Assembly (NCBI RefSeq): GCF_003182475.1
Contig: NZ_QGTS01000010.1
Coordinates: 62,001-126,000, forward strand
Origin: Mangrovibacter plantisponsor
Lineage (GTDB): Bacteria; Pseudomonadota; Gammaproteobacteria; Enterobacterales; Enterobacteriaceae
Length of the DNA: 64,000 nt
Reading direction: 5' to 3'
Shown here piece after piece: positions 30,866 through 39,997 of this stretch. The notes below the pieces were generated by a model. It was given only the letters and a program-made list of their open reading frames with translations. It was not told where the DNA came from and searched no databases. The number at the start of each line of letters is the position of its first letter. The first letter of the stretch is position 1. Both the position numbers and the translations under genes were made by a program.

Positions 30866-31499
30866 ATGTGGTTAATGTGGCTTCACAGCCGGTGAACGGG
30901 CTAAAGGGGGCTCGCCCCCTTTGCAATCCCCGTTTTCGCGGGCGACCGGTGCTGCGCACTGCGTTCACCTCCGGGCAGTCAGCCTGCGGCCGGCTCGACT
31001 CGGCATCCCTGCCTCGGTTCGCCTTATTCCGCCGTCCGGGCGGAATAACCTTGTCTTCCTTTCTCCGGTTCACCGGTCTTACGCGACACAACCCTCGCTG
31101 CAAGTAGTGGGTTGTTTGTATTGTGCTGAGTGGCTGTAAGTTCTGTGTCTGGTCTGTCTTTTTGATGTTTTTTGCTGTGAGCATACAAACGGGTGTGGGG
31201 TGTGGCCTCTAAATCGTTGAGGCGTGCCTGGCGGGCCGGGGCTGCCTGCAGGACGCAGGCAGAGCGACGGGAGGCAGGAGGCCGACTCGGAGCGGTACCC
31301 GAACAGGCCGCCGGGGTAAGCCGAATGTCCGCGAAGCGGCGATTTTGCCGGCCACAAAAGGGGGGGCAGGGGCCAGTGCCCCCTGCGGGCGCCGGGCGCA
31401 GGCGGTGAGTGAAACTAGTGTGGCTGACACGGCGCGCAACCAGCGCTGTGCTGGCAGATCATTTTACTGTGGCTGCGTTGCGTTCACTGAACCTGATGT
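30834..31499 (+). repeat. long tandem repeat unit A1 (666 bp)
   Basis: First of three tandem copies. Layout: an iteron and core 1 (30834-31081) with strong hairpins, AAAGGGGGC/GCCCCCTTT at 30902-30921 and ATTCCGCC/GGCGGAAT at about 31027-31047; a variable linker (31082-31205) of the type containing CTGTGAGCATAC; core 2 (31206-31405) with GCCTGC/GCAGGC and a GCAGGGGC/GCCCCCTGC stem; and a tail with GTTCACTGAAC. Open frames across it are Arg/Gly/Ala-rich and found in several frames and both strands, so I treat it as non-coding. Not an IS, REP or ERIC that I recognise. Confidence 0.9.
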
Positions 31500-32164
31500 C
31501 AGTGTGGTGAAAGTTCCGTTCACTTGAAGTGATGTGGTTAATGTGGCTTCACAGCCGGTGAACGGGCTAAAGGGGGCTCGCCCCCTTTGCAATCCCCGTT
31601 TTCGCGGGCGACCGGTGCTGCGCACTGCGTTCACCTCCGGGCAGTCAGCCTGCGGCCGGCTCGACTCGGCATCCCTGCCTCGGTTCGCCTTATTCCGCCG
31701 TCCGGGCGGAATAACCTTGTCTTCCTTTCTCCGGTTCACCGGTCTTACGCGAACAGGCCTCGCTGCAAGTAGCGGGGTTTTTTGTGTTGTCCGGTGTGGC
31801 TGTAAGTTCTGTGCCTGGTCTGTCTTTTTGATGTTTTTTGCTGAGATATTACAGGCGGGTGTGGGTGTGGCCTCTGAATCGTTGAGGCGTGCCTGGCGGG
31901 CCGGGGCTGCCTGCAGGACGCAGGCAGAGCGACGGGAGGCAGGAGGCCGACTCGGAGCGGTACCCGAACAGGCCGCCGGGGTAAGCCGAATGTCCGCGAA
32001 GCGGCGATTTTGCCGGCCACAAAAGGGGGTGCAGGGGCCAGTGCCCCCTGCGGGCGCCGGGCGCAGGCGGTGAGTGAAACTAGTGTGGCTGACACGGCGC
32101 GCAACCAGCGCTGTGCTGGCAGATCATTTTACTGTGGCTGCGTTGCGTTCACTGAACCTGATGT
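31500..32164 (+). repeat. long tandem repeat unit A2 (665 bp)
   Basis: Nearly identical to A1 in core 1, core 2 and tail, but the linker (about 31749-31870) is the other allele, with GAGATATTACAGG. Its linker starts with a terminator-like hairpin, CCTCGCT/AGCGGGG followed by TTTTTT, at about 31756-31781. The unit phase is set by CAGTGTGGTGAAAG at 31500. Confidence 0.9.
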
Positions 32165-32831
32165 CAGTGTGGTGAAAGTTCCGTTCACTTGAAGTGATGT
32201 GGTTAATGTGGCTTCACAGCCAGTGAACGGGCTAAAGGGGGCTCGCCCCCTTTGCAATCCCCGTTTTCGCGGGCGACCGGTGCTGCGCACTTCGTTCACC
32301 TCCGGGCAGTCAGCCTGCGGCCGGCTCGACTCGGCATCCCTGCCTCGGTTCGCCTTATTCCGCCGTCCGGGCGGAATAACCTTGTCTTCCTTTCTCCGGT
32401 TCACCGGTCTTACGCGAACAGGCCTCGCTGCAAGTAGCGGGGTTTTTTGTGTTGTCCGGTGTGGCTGTAAGTTCTGTGTCTGGTCTGTCTTTTTGATGTT
32501 TTTTGCTGAGATATTAAAGGCGGGTGTGGGTGTGGCCTCTAAATCGTTGAGGCGTGCCTGGCGGGCCGGGGCTGCCTGCAGGACGCAGGCAGAGCGACGG
32601 GAGGCAGGAGGCCGACTCGAAGCGGTACCCGAACAGGCCGCCGGGGTAAGCCGAATGTCCGCGAAGCGGCGATTTTGCCGGCCACAAAAGGGGGTGCAGG
32701 GGGCCAGTGCCCCCTGCGGGCGCCGGGTGCTGGTGGTGAGAAAAAGCAGTGTAGCTGACACGGCGCGCAACTGACTCTGTGCTGACAGAGCGGGGCCAGT
32801 TCACCCTGACTGGTGCAATTGTTCCGTTCAC
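32165..32831 (+). repeat. long tandem repeat unit A3
   Basis: Third tandem copy, with the same linker allele as A2 (GAGATATTAAAGG) and the same CCTCGCT/AGCGGGG-TTTTTT hairpin. Core 2 is intact. The tail departs after about 32725 and there resembles the tail of copy B2 on the minus strand (GGTGCTGGTGGTGAGA). It ends with a further TTCCGTTCAC at 32822-32831, about 70 bp from the sodA stop. Confidence 0.88.
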
Positions 32832-32902
32832 CACACTCCCTGTGGTACTGTCACTGTGCCGAACGCCGGTTCCTGTACCGCTCTGGTCTCACTGAACCGC
32901 GA

Positions 32903-33523
32903 TTATTTCACTGACGCGAAACGGGCTGCGGCTTCGTCCCAGTTAACTACGTTCCAGAATGCTTTAATGTAATCCGGGCGGCGGTTCTGGAATTTCAGGT
33001 AGTAAGCGTGTTCCCACACATCCAGACCAACAATCGGGAAGCCGGAAGCGCCAGAAATAGCTTCACCCATCAGCGGGCTGTCCTGGTTAGCGGTAGAAAC
33101 CACGGCCAGTTTGCCATCTTTTACCACCAGCCAGGCCCAACCAGAACCAAAACGGGTTGCAGCGGCTTTTTCAAATGTTTCCTGGAAGCTTTCAACGCTA
33201 CCAAAATCACGTTCGATGGCCGCTTTCAGGTCGCCCTGCAGAGTGGTACCGGTTTTCAGGCCTTTCCAGAACAGGCTGTGGTTAGCATGGCCACCCGCGT
33301 TGTTACGCAGAAAGGTTTGCTTGTCTGCCGGTAATTCAGCCAGTTTGGTGATCAGCTCTTCAGCAGACAGTGAAGCGAACTCTGGCAGGCTTTCCAGCGC
33401 AGCATTCGCGTTATTCACGTAGGTCTGATGGTGCTTAGTGTGATGGATTTCCATCGTCATTTTGTCGAAGTGCGGTTCCAGCGCGTCATAAGCATAAGGC
33501 AGGGATGGCAGTGTATAACTCAT
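32903..33523 (-). CDS. sodA: manganese superoxide dismutase SodA
   Basis: 206 residues, the E. coli length. Converts superoxide to peroxide and oxygen in the cytoplasm. Metal ligands are visible: His27 in EIHHTKHH, the second His in HANHSLFW, and the DVWEHAYY motif giving Asp and His. The ATG at 33523 matches E. coli [15 protein letters not shown]; the frame extends five codons further without homology. A strong Fur box lies 74 bp upstream. kdgT, next to sodA in E. coli, is absent; the A repeats occupy the sodA-yiiM gap. Confidence 0.98.
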   Translation of the reverse strand: MSYTLPSLPYAYDALEPHFDKMTMEIHHTKHHQTYVNNANAALESLPEFASLSAEELITKLAELPADKQTFLRNNAGGHANHSLFWKGLKTGTTLQGDLKAAIERDFGSVESFQETFEKAAATRFGSGWAWLVVKDGKLAVVSTANQDSPLMGEAISGASGFPIVGLDVWEHAYYLKFQNRRPDYIKAFWNVVNWDEAAARFASVK

Positions 33524-33596
33524 CGTTCTCATCTCCATTATTGTCGGGCGGCTGTTAGCGCCGCGTAATCAGTTTGGTCATTATAGTTATTTAAAT

Positions 33597-33615
33597 GATA
33601 TTGAAAATGATTATC
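33597..33615. promoter_or_regulatory. Fur box upstream of sodA
   Basis: GATATTGAAAATGATTATC matches the 19-bp Fur consensus GATAATGATAATCATTATC at 16 positions. It lies 74 bp before the sodA start. E. coli sodA is also repressed by Fur. The rest of the 298-bp sodA/TRAP gap shows nothing I can name. Confidence 0.8.
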
Positions 33616-33821
33616 AATGCCGTATAGAGTGTGTGGTTTTTCATCACCATGATGAAAAAAACGCCATGCATAGTGAAAAGTAAAAGTGTGACAACCCCCG
33701 CCAGTACCCTGTTTTTCTCGCCAGTTTTTACCTGTTGCTGGCAAAACTACAAAGGTTATTCCCCCCGGTTTCAACGTACATTTCACCTCAATGGCGAAAA
33801 TAAAATAACGGACTGATTTAT

Positions 33822-34799
33822 ATGAAACCAAATATCAGAAATATCTTACCTTGCCTGTTCGCCCTGTTTCTCTCCCTGCCCGGCCACGCAGAAACTGTGT
33901 TACGCATTGCTTATGCAGAAAACAGCCAGCCAGTTAAAGACGCCCTGCACTACCTGGGCGAGCAGATTGAACAACGCACCCATGGAGATATTAAAGTGCT
34001 CTGGTTCCCGGACGGGCAACTGGGGGGCGAGCGTGAACTGGTGGAGCTGGCACAGGTAGGCGTTGTGGACATCACCAAAGTCTCTTCGGGTTTACTGGAA
34101 AGCTTTTCGCCTTACTACGGCGTGTTTTCTCTGCCGTATCTGTTTAACAGCAAAGCGCATTTCTATGCCGTGATGGACAACCCGGACATCATGCGGCCGG
34201 TGTATGAGTCCACCGCGCCACAAGGGTTCACGGGTATTGGCTGGTTCGATTCCGGCGCACGCAATTTTTATATGAGCAAAGGCCCCATTCGCAGCATTAA
34301 CGACCTGAAAGGGAAAAAAATCCGCGTAATGCAGAGTGAAACCGCCATCACCACGTTGCGGCTACTGGGTGCATCACCCATCGCCATGGGCCAGGCTGAA
34401 GTTTACACCTCGCTCCAGCAAGGCATTCTGGATGGTGCCGAGAATAACGAATTCGCGCTGACTATCGCCCGCCACGGCGAAGTGGCACGTTATTACACCT
34501 ACGATATGCACACCCGCATTCCCGATATCCTGCTGATGAGCAACCTCACCAAAGAAAAGCTTACCCCGGAACAACTGGCGATTGTGCAACAAGCCGTGAA
34601 AGACGCAATCGAGTTCGAAAAAGCGGCGTGGGACAAAGCCATTGAAGAAACCAAACAGCTCGCCGTCAGCCAGTTTGGTGTGGTGTTCAACGATATTGAC
34701 CTCGCGCCATTCCAGCAAGCTGTCCAGCCCATTTACCAAAACCTGGAGAGCAAGCCTGCGTTGAATGACCTGTATCAACAAATCCGCGCAATGGAATAA
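33822..34799 (+). CDS. TRAP transporter solute-binding protein (DctP family)
   Basis: 325 residues. Signal peptide (ILPCLFALFLSLPGHA) then the DctP fold, with the family segments FPDGQLGGERELVELAQVG, RNFYMSKGPI and KIRVMQSETAI. Captures a sugar acid or related substrate in the periplasm for the DctQM permease encoded next. Salmonella has a comparable TRAP set between rhaT and sodA that has been linked to rhamnogalacturonan-derived sugars. The substrate here is inferred only from the rhamnose locus beside it. Confidence 0.88.
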   Translation: MKPNIRNILPCLFALFLSLPGHAETVLRIAYAENSQPVKDALHYLGEQIEQRTHGDIKVLWFPDGQLGGERELVELAQVGVVDITKVSSGLLESFSPYYGVFSLPYLFNSKAHFYAVMDNPDIMRPVYESTAPQGFTGIGWFDSGARNFYMSKGPIRSINDLKGKKIRVMQSETAITTLRLLGASPIAMGQAEVYTSLQQGILDGAENNEFALTIARHGEVARYYTYDMHTRIPDILLMSNLTKEKLTPEQLAIVQQAVKDAIEFEKAAWDKAIEETKQLAVSQFGVVFNDIDLAPFQQAVQPIYQNLESKPALNDLYQQIRAME

Positions 34800-34816
34800 C
34801 ACAAGAGGAAGGGGTT

Positions 34817-35332
34817 ATGAATAACATCCGACGCATGCTGGACCGTGGTCTGGAAATTGTTGGTGGCACACTGCTCGCCATGATGGTGGTAGTCGTTTGC
34901 TGGCAGGTCATCAGCCGCTATGTAATGGGCGCGCCCAGTATCTGGACTGAGGAACTGCTGCGCTTTTCTTTGGTATGGCTCTCGATGCTGGGCATGGCCT
35001 ACGTGTGCGGGAAACAGGAGCATATCAGCCTGACACTGCTGCTTAATAAAGCGCCAGATCACCTGCGTGCCTGGTGGATGCTGGTGCTGCAACTGACTTT
35101 TGCGCTCTTCTCACTCTATATCCTGATTATTGGCGGGTTAAAAATCGCCGGTATTTCCATGCTCCAGGTATCACCTGTACTGCAAATTCCCATGGGCCAG
35201 GTCTACTACGCCCTGCCGGTTTCGGGCCTGCTTATCATCATTTACAGCATCCTGAACATTACTGCGACCGTTAAAAATTTACGTGGCGTGCCACACAGTG
35301 CAGCCCCGTCGCTGGAGGAAAACCATGATTGA
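34817..35332 (+). CDS. TRAP transporter small permease (DctQ family)
   Basis: 171 residues with four hydrophobic helices (LLAMMVVVVCWQVISRYV; FSLVWLSMLGMAYVCG; MLVLQLTFALFSLYILIIGG; YALPVSGLLIIIYSIL). ISRYVMG and WTEELLRFSLVWLS match the DctQ family pattern. It is 17 bp after the binding-protein gene and overlaps the large permease by 8 bp, so the three genes form one operon. Confidence 0.88.
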   Translation: MNNIRRMLDRGLEIVGGTLLAMMVVVVCWQVISRYVMGAPSIWTEELLRFSLVWLSMLGMAYVCGKQEHISLTLLLNKAPDHLRAWWMLVLQLTFALFSLYILIIGGLKIAGISMLQVSPVLQIPMGQVYYALPVSGLLIIIYSILNITATVKNLRGVPHSAAPSLEENHD

Positions 35333-36632
35333 TCCCGTGCTGGCCTCCGGGCTGTTAATCGCTGTGTTTGTGGTGTTGCTGGGGTTAGGCGCGCCCATTG
35401 GTATCTGTATTGTGGTGGCCTCCTGCAGCACCATGCTGCTGGTACTGCCCTTTGATATCGCCATGTTTGCCACCGCACAGAAAATGTTTTCCAGCCTGGA
35501 CAGCTTCTCTTTGCTGGCTGTCCCTTTCTTTATTCTCTCCGGGGTCATCATGAACAGCGGCGGCATCGCCACCCGGCTGGTAAATTTTGCCAAACTATTC
35601 ACTGGCAGGCTGCCAGGCTCCCTCTCGTATACCAACATCGTTGGCAATATGATGTTTGGCGCAATTTCCGGCTCAGCCATTGCCGCTTCTACTTCTATTG
35701 GCGGTGTGATGGTGCCAATGAGCGCGAAAGAAGGCTATAACCGGGGCTTTGCTTCAGCCGTTAACATTGCTTCCGCGCCCACGGGGATGCTAATCCCGCC
35801 GACTACCGCATTCATTCTCTATGCACTGGCAAGCGGCGGAACATCTATTGCCGCCTTGTTTGCTGGCGGTATGGTGGCAGGTTGCCTGTGGGGTGTGGGC
35901 TGCATGCTGGTAACACTTGTGGTGGCTAAGCGTAACAACTACCGTGTTTTTTTCGCCCTGCAAAAAGGGGTCGCCTGGAAAGTAACGCTGGAGGCCGTAC
36001 CCAGTCTGTTGCTGATTGTGATTATCGTAGGCGGCATTGTGATGGGGATTTTTACCGCCATTGAGGCCTCCGCCATTGCTGTGGTGTACACCTTGTTTCT
36101 GACCCTGGTGTTGTACAAAACCCTGGCACTGAAAGATTTACCCGGCGTCTTTGTACAAACCGTGGTTATGACCGGCATTATTATGTTCCTGCTTGCCACC
36201 TCTTCTGCCATGTCGTTTTCCATGTCGATAACCAGTATTCCGGCGGCGCTCAGCAAATTATTACTGGGCATATCCGAGAACAAAATCGTTATTCTTCTGG
36301 TGATTACTGCATTTTTACTGGTGATTGGCGCTTTTATGGATATCGGCCCGGCCATTCTGATTTTCACGCCGATCCTGTTGCCGATTATGGTGAAACTGGG
36401 TGTCGATCCGGTGCATTTTGGGATCATTATGATCTACAACCTGGCGATCGGGACGATCACGCCACCCGTTGGCAGTGGGTTGTACGTCGGTGCCAGTGTT
36501 GGCCGGGTAAAAGTGGAAGACGTCATCCGCCCGTTAATGCCCTTCTACGCCGCAATCATCGGTGTGCTGCTGCTGATTACCTTTGTACCTGAAGTCACAC
36601 TATTCCTGCCCCGCTTACTGGGCGTGATGTAA
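35325..36632 (+). CDS. TRAP transporter large permease (DctM family)
   Basis: 435 residues with about 12 hydrophobic helices. DctM signatures are SIGGVMVPMSAKEGYNRGFASAV (an internal part of it), TGMLIPPTTAFILYAL, and IGTITPPVGSGLYV near the C-terminus. Na+-driven import with DctQ and the binding protein. The ATG at 35325 follows GGAGGAAAACC and overlaps the dctQ-like stop. A terminator hairpin follows. Confidence 0.9.
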   Translation: MIDPVLASGLLIAVFVVLLGLGAPIGICIVVASCSTMLLVLPFDIAMFATAQKMFSSLDSFSLLAVPFFILSGVIMNSGGIATRLVNFAKLFTGRLPGSLSYTNIVGNMMFGAISGSAIAASTSIGGVMVPMSAKEGYNRGFASAVNIASAPTGMLIPPTTAFILYALASGGTSIAALFAGGMVAGCLWGVGCMLVTLVVAKRNNYRVFFALQKGVAWKVTLEAVPSLLLIVIIVGGIVMGIFTAIEASAIAVVYTLFLTLVLYKTLALKDLPGVFVQTVVMTGIIMFLLATSSAMSFSMSITSIPAALSKLLLGISENKIVILLVITAFLLVIGAFMDIGPAILIFTPILLPIMVKLGVDPVHFGIIMIYNLAIGTITPPVGSGLYVGASVGRVKVEDVIRPLMPFYAAIIGVLLLITFVPEVTLFLPRLLGVM

Positions 36633-36640
36633 TGAATGCT

Positions 36641-36667
36641 GCCCGCCAGCTCATATTACTGGCGGGC
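36641..36667 (+). terminator. terminator of the TRAP operon
   Basis: A 9-bp stem (GCCCGCCAG with CTGGCGGGC) and a 9-nt loop are followed by CCTTT, 8 bp after the large-permease stop. Confidence 0.7.
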
Positions 36668-36745
36668 CCTTTGGCAACGGGGAGCGTGTTTTGCCTGGGA
36701 AAAGCATCGAATTTACCGCAAATTATTCACCAAAATACTGAATTG

Positions 36746-36761
36746 TGATCTTCATCGCGCC
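36746..36761 (+). promoter_or_regulatory. possible CRP site upstream of rhaT
   Basis: TGTGATCTTCATCGCG keeps the TGTGA half and a degenerate second half. It lies about 135 bp before rhaT, a CRP- and RhaS-controlled gene in E. coli. No RhaS half-sites were assigned with confidence. Confidence 0.35.
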
Positions 36762-36894
36762 CACCCACTGATTTTTGCCAGCTTTCATCACCCCGCGTCA
36801 TTTGCCTGAAGGTTCATAATGACGCCGCCCCATACACTCGCCAGTATCAGGTGCATTTACGCGCCCGGCATTCAATAACAACGAGGGTTTGAGG

Positions 36895-37929
36895 ATGAAT
36901 GACGCCATTACCATGGGGATTTTATGGCATCTGGTTGGCGCAGCCAGCGCTGCCTGCTTTTACGCCCCTTTTAAGAAAGTAAAAAACTGGTCATGGGAAA
37001 CCATGTGGTCGGTCGGCGGGATAGTTTCATGGATTGTGCTGCCCTGGCTGGTCAGCGCTATTTTGTTGCCTCACTTCTGGGCTTATTACAGTTCATTCAG
37101 CCTGTCGACACTGCTGCCAGTATTCCTGTTCGGCGCAATGTGGGGCATCGGGAACATTAACTATGGCCTGACGATGCGCTACCTGGGCATGTCGATGGGG
37201 ATAGGAATCGCCATCGGTATTACTCTGATTGTCGGTACACTAATGACGCCTATTCTCAATGGCAAATTTGATGTGCTGATTGGGACTGAAGGCGGCCGAA
37301 TGACTCTGGCAGGTGTTCTGGTCGCTGTTATTGGCGTTGCCATTGTTACCCGTGCAGGCCAGTTAAAAGAACGCAAAATGGGCATCAAGGCAGAAGACTT
37401 TAACCTGAAAAAAGGTCTGATCCTCGCCGTAATGTGCGGGATATTCTCTGCCGGGATGTCATTCGCTATGGATGCCGCCAAACCGATGCATGAAGCCGCA
37501 GCGGCACTGGGTGTTGACCCGTTATATGTTGCCCTGCCGAGCTATGTCATCATCATGGGCGGTGGTGCAGTAGTGAACCTTGGCTTCTGCTTTGTTCGCC
37601 TGGCAAAAGTGAAAGACCTTTCTGTGAAAGCCGATTTCTCACTGGCAAAACCACTGATTATCACCAACGTGTTACTTTCCATGTTGGGCGGATTAATGTG
37701 GTACCTGCAGTTCTTCTTCTATGCCTGGGGCCACGCCAAAATCCCGGCACAGTACGACTACATGAGCTGGATGCTGCATATGAGCTTCTATGTGCTGTGT
37801 GGTGGGCTGGTTGGGCTGGTGCTCAAAGAGTGGAACAATGCGGGCCGCCGCCCGGTGGGTGTACTGAGTGTGGGTTGTGTGGTAATTATCATCGCCGCCA
37901 ATATTGTGGGCCTGGGTATGGCGCAATAA
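36895..37929 (+). CDS. rhaT: L-rhamnose:H+ symporter RhaT
   Basis: 344 residues, the E. coli length, with ten hydrophobic helices. Long runs are identical to E. coli RhaT, for example [20 protein letters not shown] and [20 protein letters not shown]. Imports L-rhamnose with protons. The ATG at 36895 (MNDAITMG) is preferred to one two codons earlier, from the E. coli alignment and the GAGG before it. It converges with rhaR. Confidence 0.98.
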   Translation: MNDAITMGILWHLVGAASAACFYAPFKKVKNWSWETMWSVGGIVSWIVLPWLVSAILLPHFWAYYSSFSLSTLLPVFLFGAMWGIGNINYGLTMRYLGMSMGIGIAIGITLIVGTLMTPILNGKFDVLIGTEGGRMTLAGVLVAVIGVAIVTRAGQLKERKMGIKAEDFNLKKGLILAVMCGIFSAGMSFAMDAAKPMHEAAAALGVDPLYVALPSYVIIMGGGAVVNLGFCFVRLAKVKDLSVKADFSLAKPLIITNVLLSMLGGLMWYLQFFFYAWGHAKIPAQYDYMSWMLHMSFYVLCGGLVGLVLKEWNNAGRRPVGVLSVGCVVIIIAANIVGLGMAQ

Positions 37930-37955
37930 AGCGAATATCCGGCCCTGCCGCAAAC

Positions 37956-38786
37956 TTAACGCTGGCGCCACAACCGTGGCGTCATGCCTGTTTCACGCGT
38001 GAAAACCACTGAAAAGTAGTTGCTGTCTTCAAAGCCACAACGCGTGGCAATATCACTGATTAACAACTCCGTATTCCGTAATAAATATTGTGCGTGGCAC
38101 AGGCGCTGCTGGCGCAAGTACTGGCTGATGCTCATGCCGGTGCGCTGGCGAAATAACTGGCGCAGCGCCCGTTCAGATAACTGGTGGCGGTTACAAAATT
38201 CACCTAAATCAAAGGGTGAATCCAGGCTCTGACCCAGTGCAGCCATCAGGAAATCGAGGTTTTCCCCTGAGTTTGGGGTTTGGGCTGGCTGGTAACGGTG
38301 GCGTTTCAGCGTTACCAGTAATTGCAAAAACAAACTCTCTACGGCATAGCCAGAAAGGTTGTCTTCCTGGCGCAAGGTTTCATTTTCCAGGTGGTCAATC
38401 AGTGGCTTTGCCAGTGCCATTCCCTGGCTGTCCAGCCGCCAGCGAGGATCAGAACAGGTGGCGCTCTCGCCTGGAAGTAATTCCCCCCAGTTCACATTCA
38501 GCGTGAGCCGTTCCGGGCAATAAATCACATTGTGTAACACCAGGTCATTTACCACTTCATAGCTGTGCCGGTCCTGCGCCCGGACATAAAACAGATCACC
38601 ACACGTAATGCGATAAGGCCGGTCGTTAAGCACATGCAGACCATTGCCGCGCCACACCAGCACCAGTTCGCAAAATTCATGGGTATGTTCGGCAAAGACA
38701 TTTTGCGGATAGCGGTCCGCCACTACGACAGGCTGAGTAGCGGAAGTGAAAAAATCATTTTTTTTCAGGATCAAATGGCAGGACAC
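37956..38786 (-). CDS. rhaR: rhamnose regulator RhaR
   Basis: AraC-family activator of rhaSR. Cupin sensor domain ([37 protein letters not shown]) and C-terminal double HTH ([40 protein letters not shown]). The GTG at 38786 is chosen because the next 12 residues align without a gap to the E. coli start (13 residues to KxDFF) and GGAGC lies 7 bp upstream; this gives 276 residues against 282. A TTG at 38810 is an alternative. Separated from rhaS by about 70 bp. Confidence 0.94.
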   Translation of the reverse strand: MSCHLILKKNDFFTSATQPVVVADRYPQNVFAEHTHEFCELVLVWRGNGLHVLNDRPYRITCGDLFYVRAQDRHSYEVVNDLVLHNVIYCPERLTLNVNWGELLPGESATCSDPRWRLDSQGMALAKPLIDHLENETLRQEDNLSGYAVESLFLQLLVTLKRHRYQPAQTPNSGENLDFLMAALGQSLDSPFDLGEFCNRHQLSERALRQLFRQRTGMSISQYLRQQRLCHAQYLLRNTELLISDIATRCGFEDSNYFSVVFTRETGMTPRLWRQR

Positions 38787-38858
38787 AGTACCGCTCCGGT
38801 TATCACGCAACGGGCATTATTGATGCTTCCCACTAAAAAATCGGTGATAACCTTCGCG

Positions 38859-39695
38859 TTACTGAAGTTGTGTGTCGCGCCCCAGGCGAATATCCCGTGG
38901 CGACCAGGTGAACTCACGTTTAAACAGTGTCGAAAAATGGTTACTGTCACCAAACCCGCACAGGTAGGCAATATTAGTAATGCTGTCTTCAGAATGGCGC
39001 AATAAATGGCGCGCCTTGATCAACCGCAAGCGGTTCAAATAGCGCTGGGGAGTTAACCCGGTGCGCTGTTTAAGCTGGCGGTGCAGTGTGCGCAATGAAA
39101 GCGCATGCTGCTCTGCGAGTTCATCCCAACAAACATCTTCTGCAAAGTGCTGCTCCAGCCAGGTCAGTAGCTGGTCCACCCGGCCGTCCGGGCTGGGATG
39201 GTTCTGAGCAAGGCTGCCCTGGCGTAACAAAACCAGCAGTTGCATAAACGCCATTTCTCTACAGGCCACCGCATTAATTTCCGCGTTATCGCCCGCAAGT
39301 TCCAGTTGGCTCAATAAGGGTTTTATTTGCTGCAATACGTTCTGGCTGACGCGCCAGTGCGAAGGATAAAAACCATCCTGTTCCTGCGGCAACAGCTTTT
39401 CCAGCCCGGAAATAAAGCTGAACCCGCCAGCAGAACGGTACAATACATTGGTCAGAAACAGGTTTTCAGTATGTTCATATAAATGCCGATCATGCTCACG
39501 CACAAAACACACCGAACCACCACTCAGGGTATAAGGCTGGCCATTAAAGATATGGGTGCCAGTTCCGTGCTCAACAATCACAATTTCACAGAAATCATGG
39601 TGATGTTCCGGAAACGCCACCTGTGGAAGCCGGGGTTCAATGGCAACTGAAGCCCCCTTCGATGGGAAAAAATCAACGCTATGTAATACCGTCAT
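38859..39695 (-). CDS. rhaS: rhamnose catabolism activator RhaS
   Basis: 278 residues, the E. coli length, opening [20 protein letters not shown]. Cupin domain binding L-rhamnose ([19 protein letters not shown]) and AraC double HTH ([40 protein letters not shown]). Activates rhaBAD and rhaT. Divergent from rhaB, with a 302-bp shared control region. Confidence 0.97.
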   Translation of the reverse strand: MTVLHSVDFFPSKGASVAIEPRLPQVAFPEHHHDFCEIVIVEHGTGTHIFNGQPYTLSGGSVCFVREHDRHLYEHTENLFLTNVLYRSAGGFSFISGLEKLLPQEQDGFYPSHWRVSQNVLQQIKPLLSQLELAGDNAEINAVACREMAFMQLLVLLRQGSLAQNHPSPDGRVDQLLTWLEQHFAEDVCWDELAEQHALSLRTLHRQLKQRTGLTPQRYLNRLRLIKARHLLRHSEDSITNIAYLCGFGDSNHFSTLFKREFTWSPRDIRLGRDTQLQ

Positions 39696-39997
39696 CATTA
39701 CCTCCCACACTCAGTTAAGGTGGACTGATAGTAGATAAGCGCCGTTATTGTCACCTTAAGTTTTTGACGTGAAAAACGCGGTTCTGCGCCGTTTTTTCAA
39801 GAAACAGCCGGTATTCTTCGAAACTGTGGAAAGCATCACACCCCAGACTTTTCACGGATAAACAGCAAACTGTGAAGTGCCTCACGTTCAACTTTACCTG
39901 TTTGCCAGCCCCAATTTTCCGTTGTCATTGGTAAAAAGGTGGCAAAGGTAGCCACTCCGTAGACTGGCGGGTATCAACTTCAGAAAGGATACCCATC
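39696..39997. promoter_or_regulatory. rhaS-rhaB divergent control region with CRP sites
   Basis: 302 bp without genes. Two CRP-type sites are visible: TGTGGAAAGCATCACA at 39825-39840 and TGTGAAGTGCCTCACG at 39871-39886. RhaS and RhaR half-sites are expected here from E. coli, but I did not assign them. The repeated CTTACC/GGTGGCAAAGG elements near 39930 may belong to the rhaB promoter. Confidence 0.7.

Noticed and set aside
30868-32774. Several overlapping open frames of 60-213 codons in repeat cluster A, for example MVNVASQPVNGLKG...
   Set aside because: They are Arg/Gly/Ala-rich, occur in several frames and both strands, repeat with the unit, lack ribosome sites and span strong hairpins. 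They are by-products of GC-rich repeats.
30738-32831. CRISPR array or integron attC array
   Set aside because: Units are about 665 bp, not 30-60 bp repeat-spacer; no cas genes, no integrase and no attC core sites were seen.
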